DNA of 64,000 nucleotides from Sinonovacula constricta (Eukaryota; Mollusca; Bivalvia; Cardiida; Solecurtidae), in assembly GCA_007844125.1 (NCBI GenBank), contig CM017563.1, positions 13,101,835 to 13,165,834 of the forward strand, read 5' to 3'. This document shows positions 12,471-28,231 of this stretch, piece by piece. Made by a program: the position numbers and the translations under genes. The notes beneath the pieces were generated by a model. The model ran no database searches, was not told the origin of the DNA, and was given only the letters and a program-made list of their open reading frames with translations. The number at the start of each line of letters is the position of its first letter. The first letter of the stretch is position 1.

Positions 12471-12585
12471 TTCTTCTTCTTCTTTTTCTTCTTCTTCATC
12501 ATCATCTTCTTCAATATAATCATCATCATCATCTTCTTCTTCTTCTTCATCATCTTCTTCAATATAACCATCATCATCATCAAGC
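12425..12585. repeat. (CAT)n / (TTC)n compound microsatellite
   Basis: About 15 CAT units, then interleaved TTC and ATC tracts including two aatata breaks. Poly-His, poly-Ile, poly-Met and poly-Asp frames across it are artefacts. On the kinase transcript it reads as GAA/GAT repeats starting about 325 nt downstream of exon 4b. Confidence 0.95.
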
Positions 12586-12908
12586 AAAAAAGGTAACATT
12601 TGAGACAGTTAATATACATGTCATCTACCCTCGAGGTAGACTAAATGTCATACAGACTATATGATGTGAATACCAACAGCTTCTTTTCTAGATACTAATA
12701 CATTTTTTTCTATATACCGACCATAATCAACATCTTCAATCTACAATCTACTTCTGTACTAGGAGAAAAGCGTTACCATAAATAATATAATAAATGTCTT
12801 AACCCAAACATTTTCAGTGCTTTGATTTCTCATGATGACCCCTCATGACCCAAGGACTGGCACTACCTTACTTCTACATCTAAATTATTACCTGGTGATT
12901 GGTACTCA

Positions 12909-15382
<2,474 letters not shown>

Positions 15383-16117
15383 TCATGGCGTCCATGTTTT
15401 CGTCCATGTAAAGGTATACCTACTGTTCAAGTTACAGGCAGGTAAACTTCTTTCAGACTTGAAATAAATTATACGATTAGAATTTATGTTAAAAATCAAT
15501 GGATAAACATAATCCACCAATCACCTGAAAATTAAAAATATATGAAAACAAAATATTTCAATCGGCAACATGTATGAAATTCTTACTAACTTAATACATG
15601 TGGACATAAACTAAATAATAAAAAAACAATGTAACATGGATCCTTGGGTGTGTGGGCCTCTCAATTGTCCATACTGCAAGTAATTGCCAACGCAGTCCTG
15701 CAGAGTTACCTGTGATTGGAATCGTTGCTTGCCAACAATGCATTTCCCACATATGCACTTTGTAATAATGAAATAAATAAAGCTGCAAGTACATGAATAA
15801 TTTGGCATATTAAACTTGCACTCAAATATGCATTTAGACGTGCATAAATATGCATATGTCCATAATCAGTTAAAGTTTTACAACTTGATCGAATGACCTA
15901 GTTGTACTTAAGTCCATGATGTCTGTGCTGCTTTTATAAAGACAACTAAAATGTCTAAATTGTGAAGATTTCTGTGTCGAAAACAAATAAGCACCAGTTA
16001 AATGTTGCTATGCTACAAGACGCAAACCCTTTAAATACCTGTACATTTCAATTTATGTTGCTATGTTATATGTAATCATTTAAAAGTGTCAAAGATGAAA
16101 TGATTATAAACAGTTAA

Positions 16118-16350
16118 GTCTGTGGCCGAGCGGTTAGAGTCACAGACTTGTAACTCCTCAGTCCCTCATCGCATGGGTTCGAGTCTTGGTCAGGGTGAGA
16201 AATTTCATGTGGGGAGGATTTCTGGCTAACCTGTGGTGTACCTCTGGATTTACCCTGACTTCAGTCTGGGTCTTTCTCCACCAATAATTAGCTGGATGTT
16301 GCCAATATGACCATAACTGTGTTGGTGAGATGTAAAATACAAATCACCAT
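16118..16350 (+). repeat. SINE-B copy, tRNA-like head well preserved
   Basis: Head gtggccgagcggttagagtc (A box) and gggttcgagtcttgg (B box) on the plus strand, then body tctttctccaccaataatta, gctggatgttgccaatatga, and an A-rich end. The head looks like a Leu/Ser-type tRNA but carries the SINE body, so it is not a tRNA gene. Confidence 0.82.
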
Positions 16351-17682
16351 TTTTAAAGATGAAGATGAATTATTTCTCTTTTTTTTCAAAACTTTTTTAA
16401 GTAAGCTAATTTATTTTTTGTAGCTTAAACATAAACAATTAAATTAACTCATATCCTGCTCAGCACAAATTTATCAGACAAAAAGTGTAGAAGCTGTTTG
16501 ATTTGAATCTGCAATATTTGCTGTGGAGAATCAATAACAATATGACTTGCTATTTTTGCACATGTAGTGTTAAAACTCAAACTAAGAATTCTGTCAAGGT
16601 CATTAATTAACAAATGAAGCTTGCTTAGGCTTTAACCTAATTTCATCAATCAATTCAATAAATATAAAAGAAATCGCACAACAAAATATTCACTGGTGAC
16701 ATATGTTTACAATCTGTTGAAAGCTTTCATCTCGAGTTTGGTGATTCAACTCTTAAACTGCCATTCACAAATTGATCAAACTTGGACAAACGGTGAAGCT
16801 CAAGATCAGACAGTTCCCTACATGGATTTTTAATATTTCCTTCTAAATGTTTATCACGACATCTTGTTATCAATGTATTAAGTTGAAAAATGATAAAATA
16901 CAATTAAGCATTTGTAAAATTATTAAGCATGATACGGATTAAGGCTAGATATACACAATGTCTTAAATGATGTCATACCCCTGGTTTGTATTCAGTTCCA
17001 TTGACCCATTCACTGGTTGATTTATCATACCCATTCATATAAACAGTATGAGGTACATAAATACAGGACAAAACATAAATATGTGACATGACAAATACAG
17101 TTTAACACAAAACTCATAAAAGATATCACTGAATAGGTATTGACCTTAATTACAACACATAAATTCCATGAACTTGATTTTTAGTACAATGAATTCAACA
17201 TTTAAAACAGGACGAAGAACTGGCACTGGTTTTAATTTCACCTGAATGCATATTTTTTAAATCTGGCAGAATTATGAAAAGAACTGACTAATGGTGTGTT
17301 AACATGAAATTGTCAATTATCTTATTAAAAGAAATTATACATAAAATATTATTGTACAATAAATTGTATTTAGGAAGCAGTCTAATTATATCATGGTCAA
17401 TCATTGAACCCACGATTTTCTCTGTTTTTCGTATTTAAGCACCCTGCTCACAGTTAAGCATATAGACATGTTCTGCACTAAGTATTAATTCAAATTATCG
17501 CACTAGGCTTTTTGATTGATGATGTCATCGACGTCATCATAATGCAGATTGTCTCATACCATTATTTCACCAAGTATTGTTGTTAAAATTTCGTAAAATC
17601 ATATTTTGGCGATTAAAACCATGTGATAAAAAGAATCTGAACATTGTTGTCGTTTACTATAAACATTTACAAAACTCGCCGT

Positions 17683-17731
17683 GGAAAAATGATAGTAAGC
17701 TTGCCATAGGCTTGCTTACTATCACTTTTCC
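17683..17731. other. short hairpin in intron 3
   Basis: Arms ggaaaaatgatagtaagc (17683-17700) and gcttactatcacttttcc (17714-17731) pair over 18 bp with one mismatch and a 13-nt loop. Function unknown. Confidence 0.5.
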
Positions 17732-18285
17732 TGAACTCGTTAATAAATGTTTGTATTAAAAGACAATCAGTGTCAGATCCTCTATAATTGTATATATAGC
17801 AGGACATGGAGTAACGAATTTTATCATTTATCAGCACATGTGTAACATTTCAAATTTTAAAAAATAAATGTGACTTCACAAAAAATTATTCAACACAAAA
17901 GCATAATACAATTTAAAGAACTAAAATGCAACTGAAACCTTTTACAATTTAACAACTGATATCGTTGTAAAGGCCATCTTCGATAAAATAGGATCAAGGT
18001 TTGTAATCCAGTAAATTTTATGGGTTAATTAAATCAGTTCAATTGACTGCTCGCTAGGTCCAGCAAAGTGAACTGAAGGCCGAGTATTTTATTTCATAGG
18101 TGAAGACTGTAAAGGATCAGTTTATATCACTTCTTGAATATAAAAGTATCATTTTAACTTATAATGGTATGTCATAAAAAATAATTTAATGGAAACATCA
18201 TACAAATTATCAAGTAAAAAAATGGTATAAAAATGTATAAAAAGAGTATAAATAAGTTAAAACACACTTTATTTTTCTACTTTAC

Positions 18286-18549
18286 CTGTCTAGTAACTTT
18301 TTTGCAAATCCGAAATCTGTAATTTTCAAATGTCCTTCCCTGTCAAGGAGTAGGTTTTCTGGCTTAAGGTCCCTATACACAATGTTCCGAGAATGTAGAT
18401 AATCCAGGGCTGACACAATTTCGCTTGCAAAAAAGTTTGCCGTAGCGTTAGTAAAGCGTCCATAGTTGCGCAAATACGAAAACACCTCACCACCCGGAAC
18501 GTATTCCATGAGCATGTAGAGGAACGTCTTATCATGACACGCCCATAAC
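18286..18549 (-). CDS. PRKX: PRKX-like kinase, exon 3 (hinge to DFG)
   Basis: 264 nt encoding residues 95-181 plus two bases of Arg182; its first base completes Met94. It contains the hinge [12 protein letters not shown] (Glu115 equals PKA Glu127, which binds the P-3 Arg), the catalytic loop YRDLKPEN (152-159), and the Mg-binding DFG (172-174) followed by FAKKLLDR. The acceptor is AATGTCAG|GTTATGG and the donor GACAG|GTAAAG. If the donor is not used, translation stops at once (AGG TAA), so the open frame reaches only 18282. All catalytic residues are intact. It is followed by a 2,962-bp intron before the first alternative exon. Confidence 0.97.
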
Positions 18550-19800
18550 CTGACATTGACGAGAGAAAATAATGTTTATATAATGCCATTTATTAATTGT
18601 GATGCTATTTTGGGGGTGTTTTTAAAACCACTTCATTGCTGGGAACATCTTTAGGGTGCGATATGTTTTTTGTTATTGGGGTGATTTTCAGGAAGTAAAA
18701 CTTTTATGGAAAACATGTGTATATGTAAATTGCATTGAGGTTCTTTATTATACCATTTATTAATTGTAATGGTATTTATTTTTTAATATTTTTTTGAACC
18801 CTTTTCTTGCTGGACACATCTTTAGATGAGGTGAATTGTTTGTTTTTTTGTAAGACACTATTATCGTCATACTGGCGACTTCCAGCTAATTATAGGTGGA
18901 GGCAGATACTAGAATATTGCAAGGGTAGAAGCTTCAACACATCACAGGTTTGCGATAAATGGTGTTTTTCAGCAAGAAAAGGGTTAATTAAAAACATGTA
19001 TACATGTAAATTGCTAAGACACAGTCAATGTCATGATGGCAAGATCTTGATTTTAAGACTTGAGGAAGACTCCAGACGAATATCTGGATAGAACCACTGG
19101 TGCACCAGAATTCAGCCAAAGACTTTCCCACACTTTCTTGATCCGAACAGGAACTTAATCTTATGCAACAGATGCAAAGGAGTAGCAAACTGTAGACAAA
19201 CTGTCCCAAGAATTGGTCAAGATAACTAAATAATATATCTGATTAACATGTATATAAAAAGTTGTGTTTTTTTTTTAATTATTATGATAAAGATTACAAC
19301 TGTATTATCTTTAAAAAATATATACTTACATGTATAGTATGATTTTATATTCAGAAACTTATATCTATGGGACTCCAATATTGACCATGGAATATTGACA
19401 GTGTGTCAATTTTGGGTTAAGCCTTGATTATTTAAGATTTTTTTTAGAATATTATTAAAGACTAACATGTACATTTGACAGTTAAAAAGATATTGATCCT
19501 ATTTAATAAAATGAAATTAAACATTGTTGAGATTTACATATAAAATACTTCCCATACTCATTGGCATTAAAAGGATTGACACAGTAAGATAAATAATTAA
19601 TAAGAGAAAATCCAGAGATTGATAAAGACTTAAGTGCACATGCTGATATGAAAAAGAATGTGGGACCTTTAGATAAACTTTCATTAAAATAATAGGAAAG
19701 CAATATTTTAAAAATGTACATTATGAAAAGTTGGAACATATCCAGATAAACAACCTTGATCAAACACAGGAAATTCTTGAGATTTGAAATTCAGACTTAC
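18550..19800 (-). other. kinase intron 2
   Basis: 1,251 bp. It contains two diverged copies of a ~90-bp segment (18586-18680 and 18752-18850; ccatttattaattgtgatg ... tgctgggaacatctttaggg) related to the 49-bp array at 57.9 kb, and a SINE-B fragment near 19060-19110. Confidence 0.75.
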
Positions 19801-19969
19801 ATGTTAACGATGAAGGGGTGTGACACCGAGGAAAGAATCTCTTTCTCATTCTTGACATGGTCCGTCTGCTTGAGCCGAATAACCTCCGTGATGGCCATAA
19901 CCTTGAGCGCAAAGTAGTCCCGTGAATCCTTGCTCCTAACCAGCACTACTCTACCAAATGTACCCGTAC
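19801..19969 (-). CDS. PRKX: PRKX-like kinase, exon 2 (glycine loop to helix C)
   Basis: 169 nt encoding residues 38-93 plus two bases of Met94. It contains the glycine-rich loop GTGTFGRV (38-45), FALKVM with the ATP-anchoring Lys60, VIRLKQ (67-71 region), NEKEIL with the helix-C Glu79, and SHPFIVNM. The acceptor is TTTCAG|GTACGG just above 19969 and the donor is AACAT|GTAAGT at 19801/19800. The VIRLKQ and SHPF segments match PRKX better than PKA-C. Upstream lies the 33-kb intron 1 and downstream a 1,251-bp intron. No odd codons or frameshift are seen. Confidence 0.95.
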
Positions 19970-20466
19970 CTGAAATAACAGAATAACAATCTTAGGTTAT
20001 TATTTCTTTAATTTTATATTTATTTTTATATTATATGTCTATATTTATATTATATATCCAATATGACAGCACACAAGTCCAATATCTACATAACATATAA
20101 CTTTTAAACTTTAAAAAATCAGATGTTATATAATCAGAATATTTTGTTAATATGGAGCAGGACTAGAATTAATGTTAGTGTAAAACAAAAATATCTGAAT
20201 GAAAAACCTAATTGTTCTACAGGACAGGGTTCCTTGAAAACAAACAGAGGGATGTGAAAAATGTATCCATTACTGGGAGCACTAAGTAATTGTTAGTTAT
20301 TTTCTGACAAGAACATGCTTACATCACATGACTGTTACAAGAGACTCCACAGCAAATTGTGTAGATCTAAAAGTAACTTTGCAGGTACATGACACATAGA
20401 ACCATATAATCCACACATGGTATGTATTTAAAATACTATGTCACTGTGGAGACAATCAGCATATTT

Positions 20467-20690
20467 TTACGAATGATGCATATACCTACATACATACATG
20501 TGATCTTTTTCTGAAGTCAAAATGGGAGATTTGCACTTGCAAAGTGGGAGATTTGTTATTGTCATATACACAAAGAAAGACGATATCTGTTTTCCAGTAG
20601 GGAGATTTCTAAAAATGTGTAAAACACCCCTAATTTTTAAAGAATTTTGAACCTTAAAAGTGGGAGAGTTCACATGTAGGTTACATTACA
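20467..20690 (-). repeat. dispersed repeat, copy 2 (inverted relative to 4030-4260)
   Basis: Carries aaatgggagatttgcacttg, aaagtgggagatttgtt and ccagtagggagattt, the complement of the blocks at 4030-4260 in reverse order. Confidence 0.7.
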
Positions 20691-21661
20691 TGTACATAAC
20701 AGACTTGAAGGAGTGGACATAATCTAGAGCCAATCAGCATATTTTTTAATCACTGTTGTATACACATACATTAACACATGTGCAGTTTGGACATTGCTGT
20801 TTGAAAAATAGCTAACAAACAGCTGAAAAGCACGGAAATGCTTATGAATCTCCCAAGCTTAATATAGCACAATCTTTTGTAGCACAGATATTTTTTAAAT
20901 ACAAATTTGACCAACTGAACCTGAAGATTCTGCAATAAAAGGTTCCCTTTTGTAAACCAAAGCTTTCTGATCAAATCTAGAAACTTGCTTATAAGAATGT
21001 ACAGTATTTGTTGTTGATCATTGTAAGAAGTAATTAAACTTTTAGCTGCAATCTGAGACAGTAATAAATCCTGTGATTGGTCAACTTTGACTAAAGTCTT
21101 AAGTCTTGACCAATCAGGTTTCTTGCAACTGTCTCAAAATCAAGCTCAAGTGTTATAACCTTATACCCTAGTTCATCCTGGGACCTGAGTTATAAAACTA
21201 TAACTGCTATAGTCTATAACAAATCTTAAGCATCTGATTGGTCAAATTTTAATGAATTTACAAACCAATAACCAGTAGGAGCCATGAGAAAGATCTCAAA
21301 CTTGTACTCAAAGTTTAATAGCCTCTAACCATGATTTTTAACTGTGAAAATGGCATTGGTGACATCTACAAACCAAGGTCATGACTTGTCTCACAAATTC
21401 TCTTATTACAAGACATTCTAGAATGAATGTGAGTGTTGTAAAGGTAGCTTAAATAACACAAATCATCATTCTTTGTTAACAAGATTATTATTTAATGCCA
21501 AGTCATTTGTCACTGATCAGAACCACTACATTTTCCAACCTTTTGTTGACAAATGATAGTCAACAATCATCATTGAATGTAATATGACAAAATCATTATG
21601 CACACAATAAAAATATAAATCATATAACTAAAATCAAACCCTCGTGTTTTTCTGATTTAAC

Positions 21662-21662
<1 letters not shown>

Positions 21663-21749
<87 letters not shown>
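21663..21749. repeat. (TA)n microsatellite, ~43 units
   Basis: Uninterrupted TA run of about 87 bp. Confidence 0.97.
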
Positions 21750-21751
<2 letters not shown>

Positions 21752-22464
21752 TTAGTTCTTTTCTTTTTCCATATGTTCAGCTGACATGGTTATTTGTTAT
21801 CTTTCTAGTTTAAAGCAGCACAGACATGGCACAGCATCATGTACCTTTTGTTTGCCCTACTGTTTTTATCAGTAATAATTATTCTGACAGGAAATTTACT
21901 CAATAAAACAGTCTTTTTTAACTCTATATTGACAAATCGGCCTAATTGGCCTTTCTTCAAAGTATAAAACGATGAAAGACTCCTCATTCTGCTGCACTTG
22001 TTTACAAACCAACAAATTTTTTTTATTCCATTGCCAATATTAACAATAATCAACTACACCATTTTTTTTTTTAAATTTTCTTGTTGGTTTGTAAAAAAGT
22101 GCAGCAAAATGTAAAGTCGCTGTTTAATCTCTTAAAAAAAGGGTGATTGTGCCAAAATGTCAATAAAGAGTTTAAAAGCTATTGTTTTTAACCAATCAGA
22201 TGGCAATAGTTTAAACATTTACTTGCTATCTGTTTCCCAGAGAAAGGCTAATTCTTCAAGCAAACATACTTTCTGATGTCTGACTGGGTGAAATAGGAGG
22301 TCAAACACAAAAGCAATTGAATCTATTTCTTCTACTTCTCAGCCAGTCTCCATATTAGAAGTATTTAAAAACACAGCAACTGACTTTGTAGAAGTAAGGC
22401 ACATAGGTCCCATGAACAAGAGAGGAGGATTATAATATTTCTGACAAAGTTTTTAAAATGTTCA

Positions 22465-22800
22465 TATCATTATACATGTAGTTAAGCTTCAATAATTTGT
22501 GAAAATTATAGTTAAGCTTGAATGATTTATGAAAATTATTGTTAAACTTGAATGATCTAAAAAATATATATATATAGTTAAACTTGAATGATTTATGAAA
22601 ATTATAGTTAAACTTGAATGATCTAAAAAAAAAATAATATATAGTTAAACTTGAATGATTTATGAAAATTATAGTTAAACTTAAATGATTTATGCATGAT
22701 TTATGAAAATTATAGTTTAACTTGAATGATTTATAAAAATTGTAGTTAAACTTTAATGATTTATGTAAATTTTAGCTGAACTTGAATAATTAAGTATAAG
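22465..22800. repeat. AT-rich tandem repeat, ~30-bp unit
   Basis: About nine diverged copies of ttaaacttgaatgatttatg plus aaaattatag, with length changes from A-runs. Confidence 0.88.
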
Positions 22801-23154
22801 GAATGTTTAAACTTACAACAATTATATTGATTTGTTGCTTCTTTGCAGAATCCAGCTCTAAAATGTGTAGTTGCATACAATATCACAATTGCTTAATGGT
22901 AGTTATTCAGACTGGTTGAAAAGAGATTACATAACTTTGACTGGTTAACATTAATTCCATGGGAACTGTAACCCAAAATGACATTGCACTGACATTGCCA
23001 GGGTATTTATTTGTAAAACAGGCTAGTAAACAAATATATAAATCTTGGGATTAAACTGGGGTGATGGGTGGTAAAAATATATCAGTTTAAAAAGCTTTTT
23101 TACTCTAAACCTTTCTGCTTATGTTGCTTGGGATGTTCTCTGAACATATATTAA

Positions 23155-23300
23155 TCCATCTCAAGTGTCCACTTCCTTGGTAAATCCTGTACCTAATTGG
23201 TCATTTACCTTTACCTACCTACACAATGATAAGTAAAATAGTTCTGCCTATAAGCACAAACATTTTGTGGCCGGTCTATTGTTCGAACCCCAACATTATT
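23155..23300 (-). repeat. SINE-C copy, diverged
   Basis: Body aagtgtccacttccttggta on the left and a minus-strand B-box region ggggttcgaacaatag on the right. Confidence 0.5.
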
Positions 23301-23527
23301 TTACCATAATCAATTCTTTCTGCAGTGACATTGCTAGAATAATAGCTAGAGCATGGGGTAAAGGTATGGGAAGCCTTGGACTGAATATATTGAAATAGCG
23401 ATAAAAAGGTTGTACTGAAGTTGTATATTACTTGCATAAACCCAGACATACAGACTGGTTGATTCATGAACAGAATAATGTTACCCAGTGTGCTATCATG
23501 CCAGTTATTAATACAGTGCTTTTTACA

Positions 23528-23725
23528 GTTGAAGGGTTATAGTAGCTGACTTGTAACTCCTCAGTCCCACACCCTATGGGTTTGCGTCCCGGTCTAGGCT
23601 AGAATTTAATGAGGAGCGTATTTCCAGGTAACTCTACCCTTACATAAGTCTGGGGTCTCCACCAATTATTAGCTGGATGTCGCCAATATGACATATTTAT
23701 GTCAGTGCAATGTAAAAAAAAAAAT
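23528..23725 (+). repeat. SINE-B copy
   Basis: Head region gacttgtaactcctcagtcc and gggtttgcgtcccggtct; body ccaccaattattagctggat and gtcgccaatatgaca, ending in an A-run. SINE-A fragments flank it on both sides. Confidence 0.7.
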
Positions 23726-24132
23726 CACAGTGAAAGCAGCACTATATCGGCTCAAGTGAGCACTGTCTCCAGACAACAGACTGGTTACTGGTGGGACAAT
23801 GAACCCATAAAACAGACCAATAACATTAAAGATATATCATAAGTTGGCTAACATTCAGCGTGTCATTGTTACCTTATACAAATCTTTATTATTTCCTACA
23901 GTTATACATTTCAATGGAATCCTTTTTTCAGATGTACATTCATTGCCGGCAACTTGCAACACAGGTTTGCCTACATTTATAGTACACCATAGCAAACAAT
24001 ATGAGAGACACATATACAAAGAAATTATCATTCTAAACCCTTTACACGTTACATGTATTTAACATCTATACAACATGTTAAGCTATTTTACTATTAATTA
24101 ACACTGAATTGTCATGGTGAAAAGACATATTG

Positions 24133-26440
24133 CTAGAGATTCTGCAACAAATTGTGCAGATCCTCATCATACAGCTCCCAGTGAGTGGCTGATCTGGATC
24201 TATTCAGACAGCTACCTGTGCTAGCTGATCTGGTTCTGTTCAGACAGCTCTTAGTGCTGGCTGATCTGGATCTGTTCAGACAGCTACCTGTGCTGGCTGA
24301 TCTAGATCTGTTCAGACAGCTACCTGTGCTAGCTGATCTGGTTCTGTTCAGACAGCTCTTAGTGCTGGCTGATCTGGATCTGTTCAGACAGCTCTCCGTG
24401 CTGGCTGATCTGGATCTATTCAGACAGCTCTCAGTGCTGGCTGTTCTGGATCTAATCAGACAGCTCTCTGTGCTGGCTGATCTGGATCTATTCAGACAGC
24501 TCTCAGTGCTGACTGATCTAGATCTATTCAGACAGCTCACAGTGCTGGCTCCAAATAAGAACTGGCTGATCTGGTTCTGTTCAGACAGCTCTTAGTGCTG
24601 GCTGATCTGGATCTATTCAGACAGCTCACAGTGCTGGCTCCAAATAGGAACTGGCTGATCTGGATCTATTCAGACAGCTCTCAGTGCTGGCTGGTCTGGA
24701 TCTGTTCAGACAGCTCTCAGTGCTGGCTGATCTGGATCTATTCAGACAGCTCTCAGTGCTGGCTGATATGGATCTATTCAGACAGCTCTCTCATTGGGAC
24801 TGATCTGGATCTATTCAGACAGCTCTCAGTGCTGGCTGATCTGGATCTATTCAGACAGCTCTCAGTGCTGGCTGATCTGGATCTATTCAGACAGCTCACA
24901 GTGCTGGCTCCAAATAGGAATTGGCTGATCTGGATCTATTCAGACAGCTCTCAGTGCTGGCTGGTCTGGATCTGTTCAGACAGCTCTCAGTGCTGGCTGA
25001 TCTAGATCTGTTCAGACAGCTCTCAGTGCTGGCTGATCTGGATCTATTCAGACAGCTCTCAGTGCTGGCTGATCTAGATCTATTCAGACAGCTCTCAGTG
25101 CTGGCTGATCTGGATTGGTTCAGACAGCTCTCAGTGCTGGCTGATCTGCATCTATACAGACAGCTCTCAGTGCTGGCTGATCTGGATCTATTCAGACAGC
25201 TCACAGTGCTGGCTGATCTGGATCTATTCAGACAGCTCTCAGTGCTGGCTGATCTGGATCTATTCAGACAGCTCTCAGTGCTGGCTGATCTGGATCTATT
25301 CAGACAGCTCTCAGTGCTGGCTGATCTGGATCTATTCAGACAGCTCTCAGTGCTGGCTGATCTGGATCTATTCAGACAGCTCACAGTGCTGGCTGATCTG
25401 GATCTATTCAGACAGCTCTCAGTGCTGGCTGATCTGGATCTATTTAGACAGCTCTCAGTGCTGGCTGATCTGAATCTATTCAGACAGCTCTCAGTGCTGG
25501 CTGATCTGGATCTATTCAGACAGCTCTCAGTCTTGGCTGTTCTGGATCTATTCAGACAGCTCTCAGTGCCGGCTGATCTGGATCTATTCAGACAGCTCTC
25601 AGTGCTGGCTGATCTGGATCTATTTAGACAGCTCTCAGTGCTGGCTGATCTGGATCTATTCAGACAGCTCTCAGTGCTGGCTGATCTGGATCTATTCAGA
25701 CAGCTCTCAGTCTTGTCTGTTCTGGATCTATTCAGACAGCTCTCAGTGCAGGCTGATCTGGATCTATTCAGACAGCTCTCAGTCTTGGCTGTTCTGGATC
25801 TATTCAGACAGCTCTCAGTGCTGGCTGATCTGGATCTATTCAGACAGCTCTCAGTGCTGGCTGATCTGGATTGGTTCAGACAGCTCTCAGTGCTGGCTGA
25901 TCTGGATTTATTCAGACAGCTCACAGTGCTGGCTGATCTGGATCTAATCAGACAGCTCTCAGTGCTGGCTGATCTGGATCTATTTAGACAGCTCTCAGTG
26001 CTGGCTGATCTGGTTCTGTTCAGACAGCTCTCAGTGCTGGCTGATCTGGATCTATTCAGACAGTTCTCAGTGCTGGCTGATCTGGATCTATTTAGACAGC
26101 TCTCAGTGCTGGCTAATCTGGATCTATTCAGACAGCTCTCAGTGCTGGCTGATCTGGATCTATTCAGACAGCTCTCAGTGCTGGCTGATCTGGATCTATT
26201 TAGACAGCTCTCAGTGCTGGCTGTTCTGGATCTATTCAGACAGCTCTTAGTCTTGGCTGATCTGGATTGGTTCAGACAGCTCTCAGTGCTGGCTGATCTG
26301 GATTGATTCAGACAGCTTTCAGTGCTAGCTGATCTGGATCTATTTAGACAGCTACCAGTGCTGGCTGATCTGGATCTATTCACACAGCTCCAAATTGGAG
26401 TAGTCTGATCTGGATCAACCCTATTTGCATATCTTTATCA
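24133..26440. repeat. 36-bp minisatellite inside a dispersed element, ~61 copies
   Basis: Unit gctgatctggatctattcag plus acagctctcagtgctg from about 24184 to 26392. With a 36-bp period (12 codons) and no stops, both strands stay open for long distances: plus-strand ADLDLFRQLSVL and minus-strand SCLNRSRSASTE repeats. Flanks are the two ends of an interspersed element (gagattctgcaacaaattgt at 24139; ggatcaaccctatttgcata at 26411). A few units carry a different insert (gctccaaataggaactg at 24549, 24638, 24908). I read it as a satellite, not a gene. Confidence 0.95.
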
Positions 26441-27457
26441 ATTCTTGCAGAGCAGGCAAAGAATATAAAGATATTAGCTAGTTTGGTGTATGTATTGATT
26501 CTGTGTGATTAGAATTTGATCAAGTTTCTATTGTTCCAGCGATGTGTTTATTGAATGCCAAACTACCTTTAATGTTGAAAGACACAGGTAACAAAGCAAT
26601 AACGATTACAAGAAATATCAAAGCATACATGTCCAATTAAAAAAGTATTGGGTTTCCTATGTTTGTATGCAGTGTTTGAATTCCTACTTGGGTCAGCGAG
26701 GTTTTTAATGCATTGCAATGACATAATTATAGTCATATTACCAGCATTTTGCTGTTATTGGTGAAAGATGGCCCCAGACAAAGGTCTAGGTAGAACCACC
26801 ATTAGATTCAAAATCTTGTTATTAATAGATAGTTTCCGTGATGGCATAGGCACAGATAAGGTTGTTTAAGGCAGCCATCTTTGAAGGCAGAAGCTAATGC
26901 AGGCCAAAATCTGGAAATATGTGCTGTATTCAACTCACCACTGTGTTGTTATTTTTCAGTCTATTTTACTGAATTTAATATCAAATTTAACAGCTTTTAT
27001 GAAGTGTTTTAAATATCAAAACCATATTTTGATAGTTTAAAAAGTAAAAAAATACAACCAAATAAGTTACACTGTTTATTTTGTTTAAGGATGAGCCAAT
27101 AATTTTATTTATTTATGTGTATTCATATTATATTACTTGTGCATTTATCAATTTAAAAAATATTGCATTCTAAAAATATGAATTTCAAGAGCTTTCCAAT
27201 GGTGTATAGCTTCTAATTTTTGGACTACAAATGAAGAAATTACAAGAAAATAAATTTTATGCTTCCATACAATTCATCTGAAAATTACTTGATGTTGCCA
27301 TCCAAGATGGCTGCCAAGATAAGGGATCTTCACTGATGTAGAAACTATCTATAAACTAACCTCTACATTACAGTTACTCTTACTGTTATATATAGAGAGA
27401 TTTACAATGTACAGTGTATAATCACACACTTACATCCATGATTAGATTTTTTAAATA

Positions 27458-27662
27458 CATCCCAGTGCCCAATTATGATTACTATAGCAACGTCCAGCTT
27501 TTTGGTGGAGGAAGACCCCAGACAAACAACTAGGTAGAACCACCGCAAGACAGCTAGAAGACCTTACCACATTAAGCTCTTTAACCCCAACAGGACTCGA
27601 CAGGAAGTAAAGTAGTCAGAGCAGTTACAAATTGGCGATTCTACCACTATGCCACAGGCACC
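27458..27662 (-). repeat. SINE-B copy with intact promoter-like boxes
   Basis: On the minus strand the right end reads gtgcctgtggcatagtggta (A box tggcatagtgg) and, further in, a degraded B-box region (gtcgagtcctg). The body has acgtccagctttttggtgg and aggaagaccccagacaaac. Confidence 0.8.
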
Positions 27663-28231
27663 CCAAATTCCTTTTAATTTGGTAAACTATTTATTTTAAA
27701 GCCATTATAACTCTCGCATACGTGTTGTTTACTTTATCCATAAAAGTTGTAAATGGTCTGTGGCTTAAAAGAAGCAAATTCATCAAAAATATTCTGTAGC
27801 TATAATCATAAAAAAGGAAAAAAAAGAAAAAATGCAATAACACCAAAAATGAAAAATGCTTGATTTTTGTAGGATCCCAACTCGTGAGCTCTCTTTACTG
27901 CACAAATTGGTCTTGGTACATTCTTGTTTTATTTAGTTTATTATAAATTATATATATTAACACAGTATTAGTTGTTATAATAAAAGCTTTATTATCTAGA
28001 AAAGCGAAACATTCAGTCATTCTAAAGTTAATATATCAAGATATTACATTTGGTCATTCTAAAAAAGTTAATATAACAAGGAATTTTTATGTAAAACAAT
28101 TCTTTTGAAAACTGAAAATAATATTACAAGCTGTAAGCTGTCTTAAGACTCTGAAAAACTAGCCGTTGTTTGTTCCGCATGTAATACAGCTTAAAAGAAA
28201 CCAGCTTAAGAGGCAGAAAACTTGAACCAGC

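Noticed and set aside
12338..12664. Open frames with long His, Ile, Met or Asp runs
   Set aside because: They are translations of a compound CAT/TTC microsatellite in different frames, inside the kinase intron, with no splice or start support.
16118..16200. Leu/Ser-type tRNA-like sequence
   Set aside because: It runs into the SINE-B body shared with more than ten other copies.
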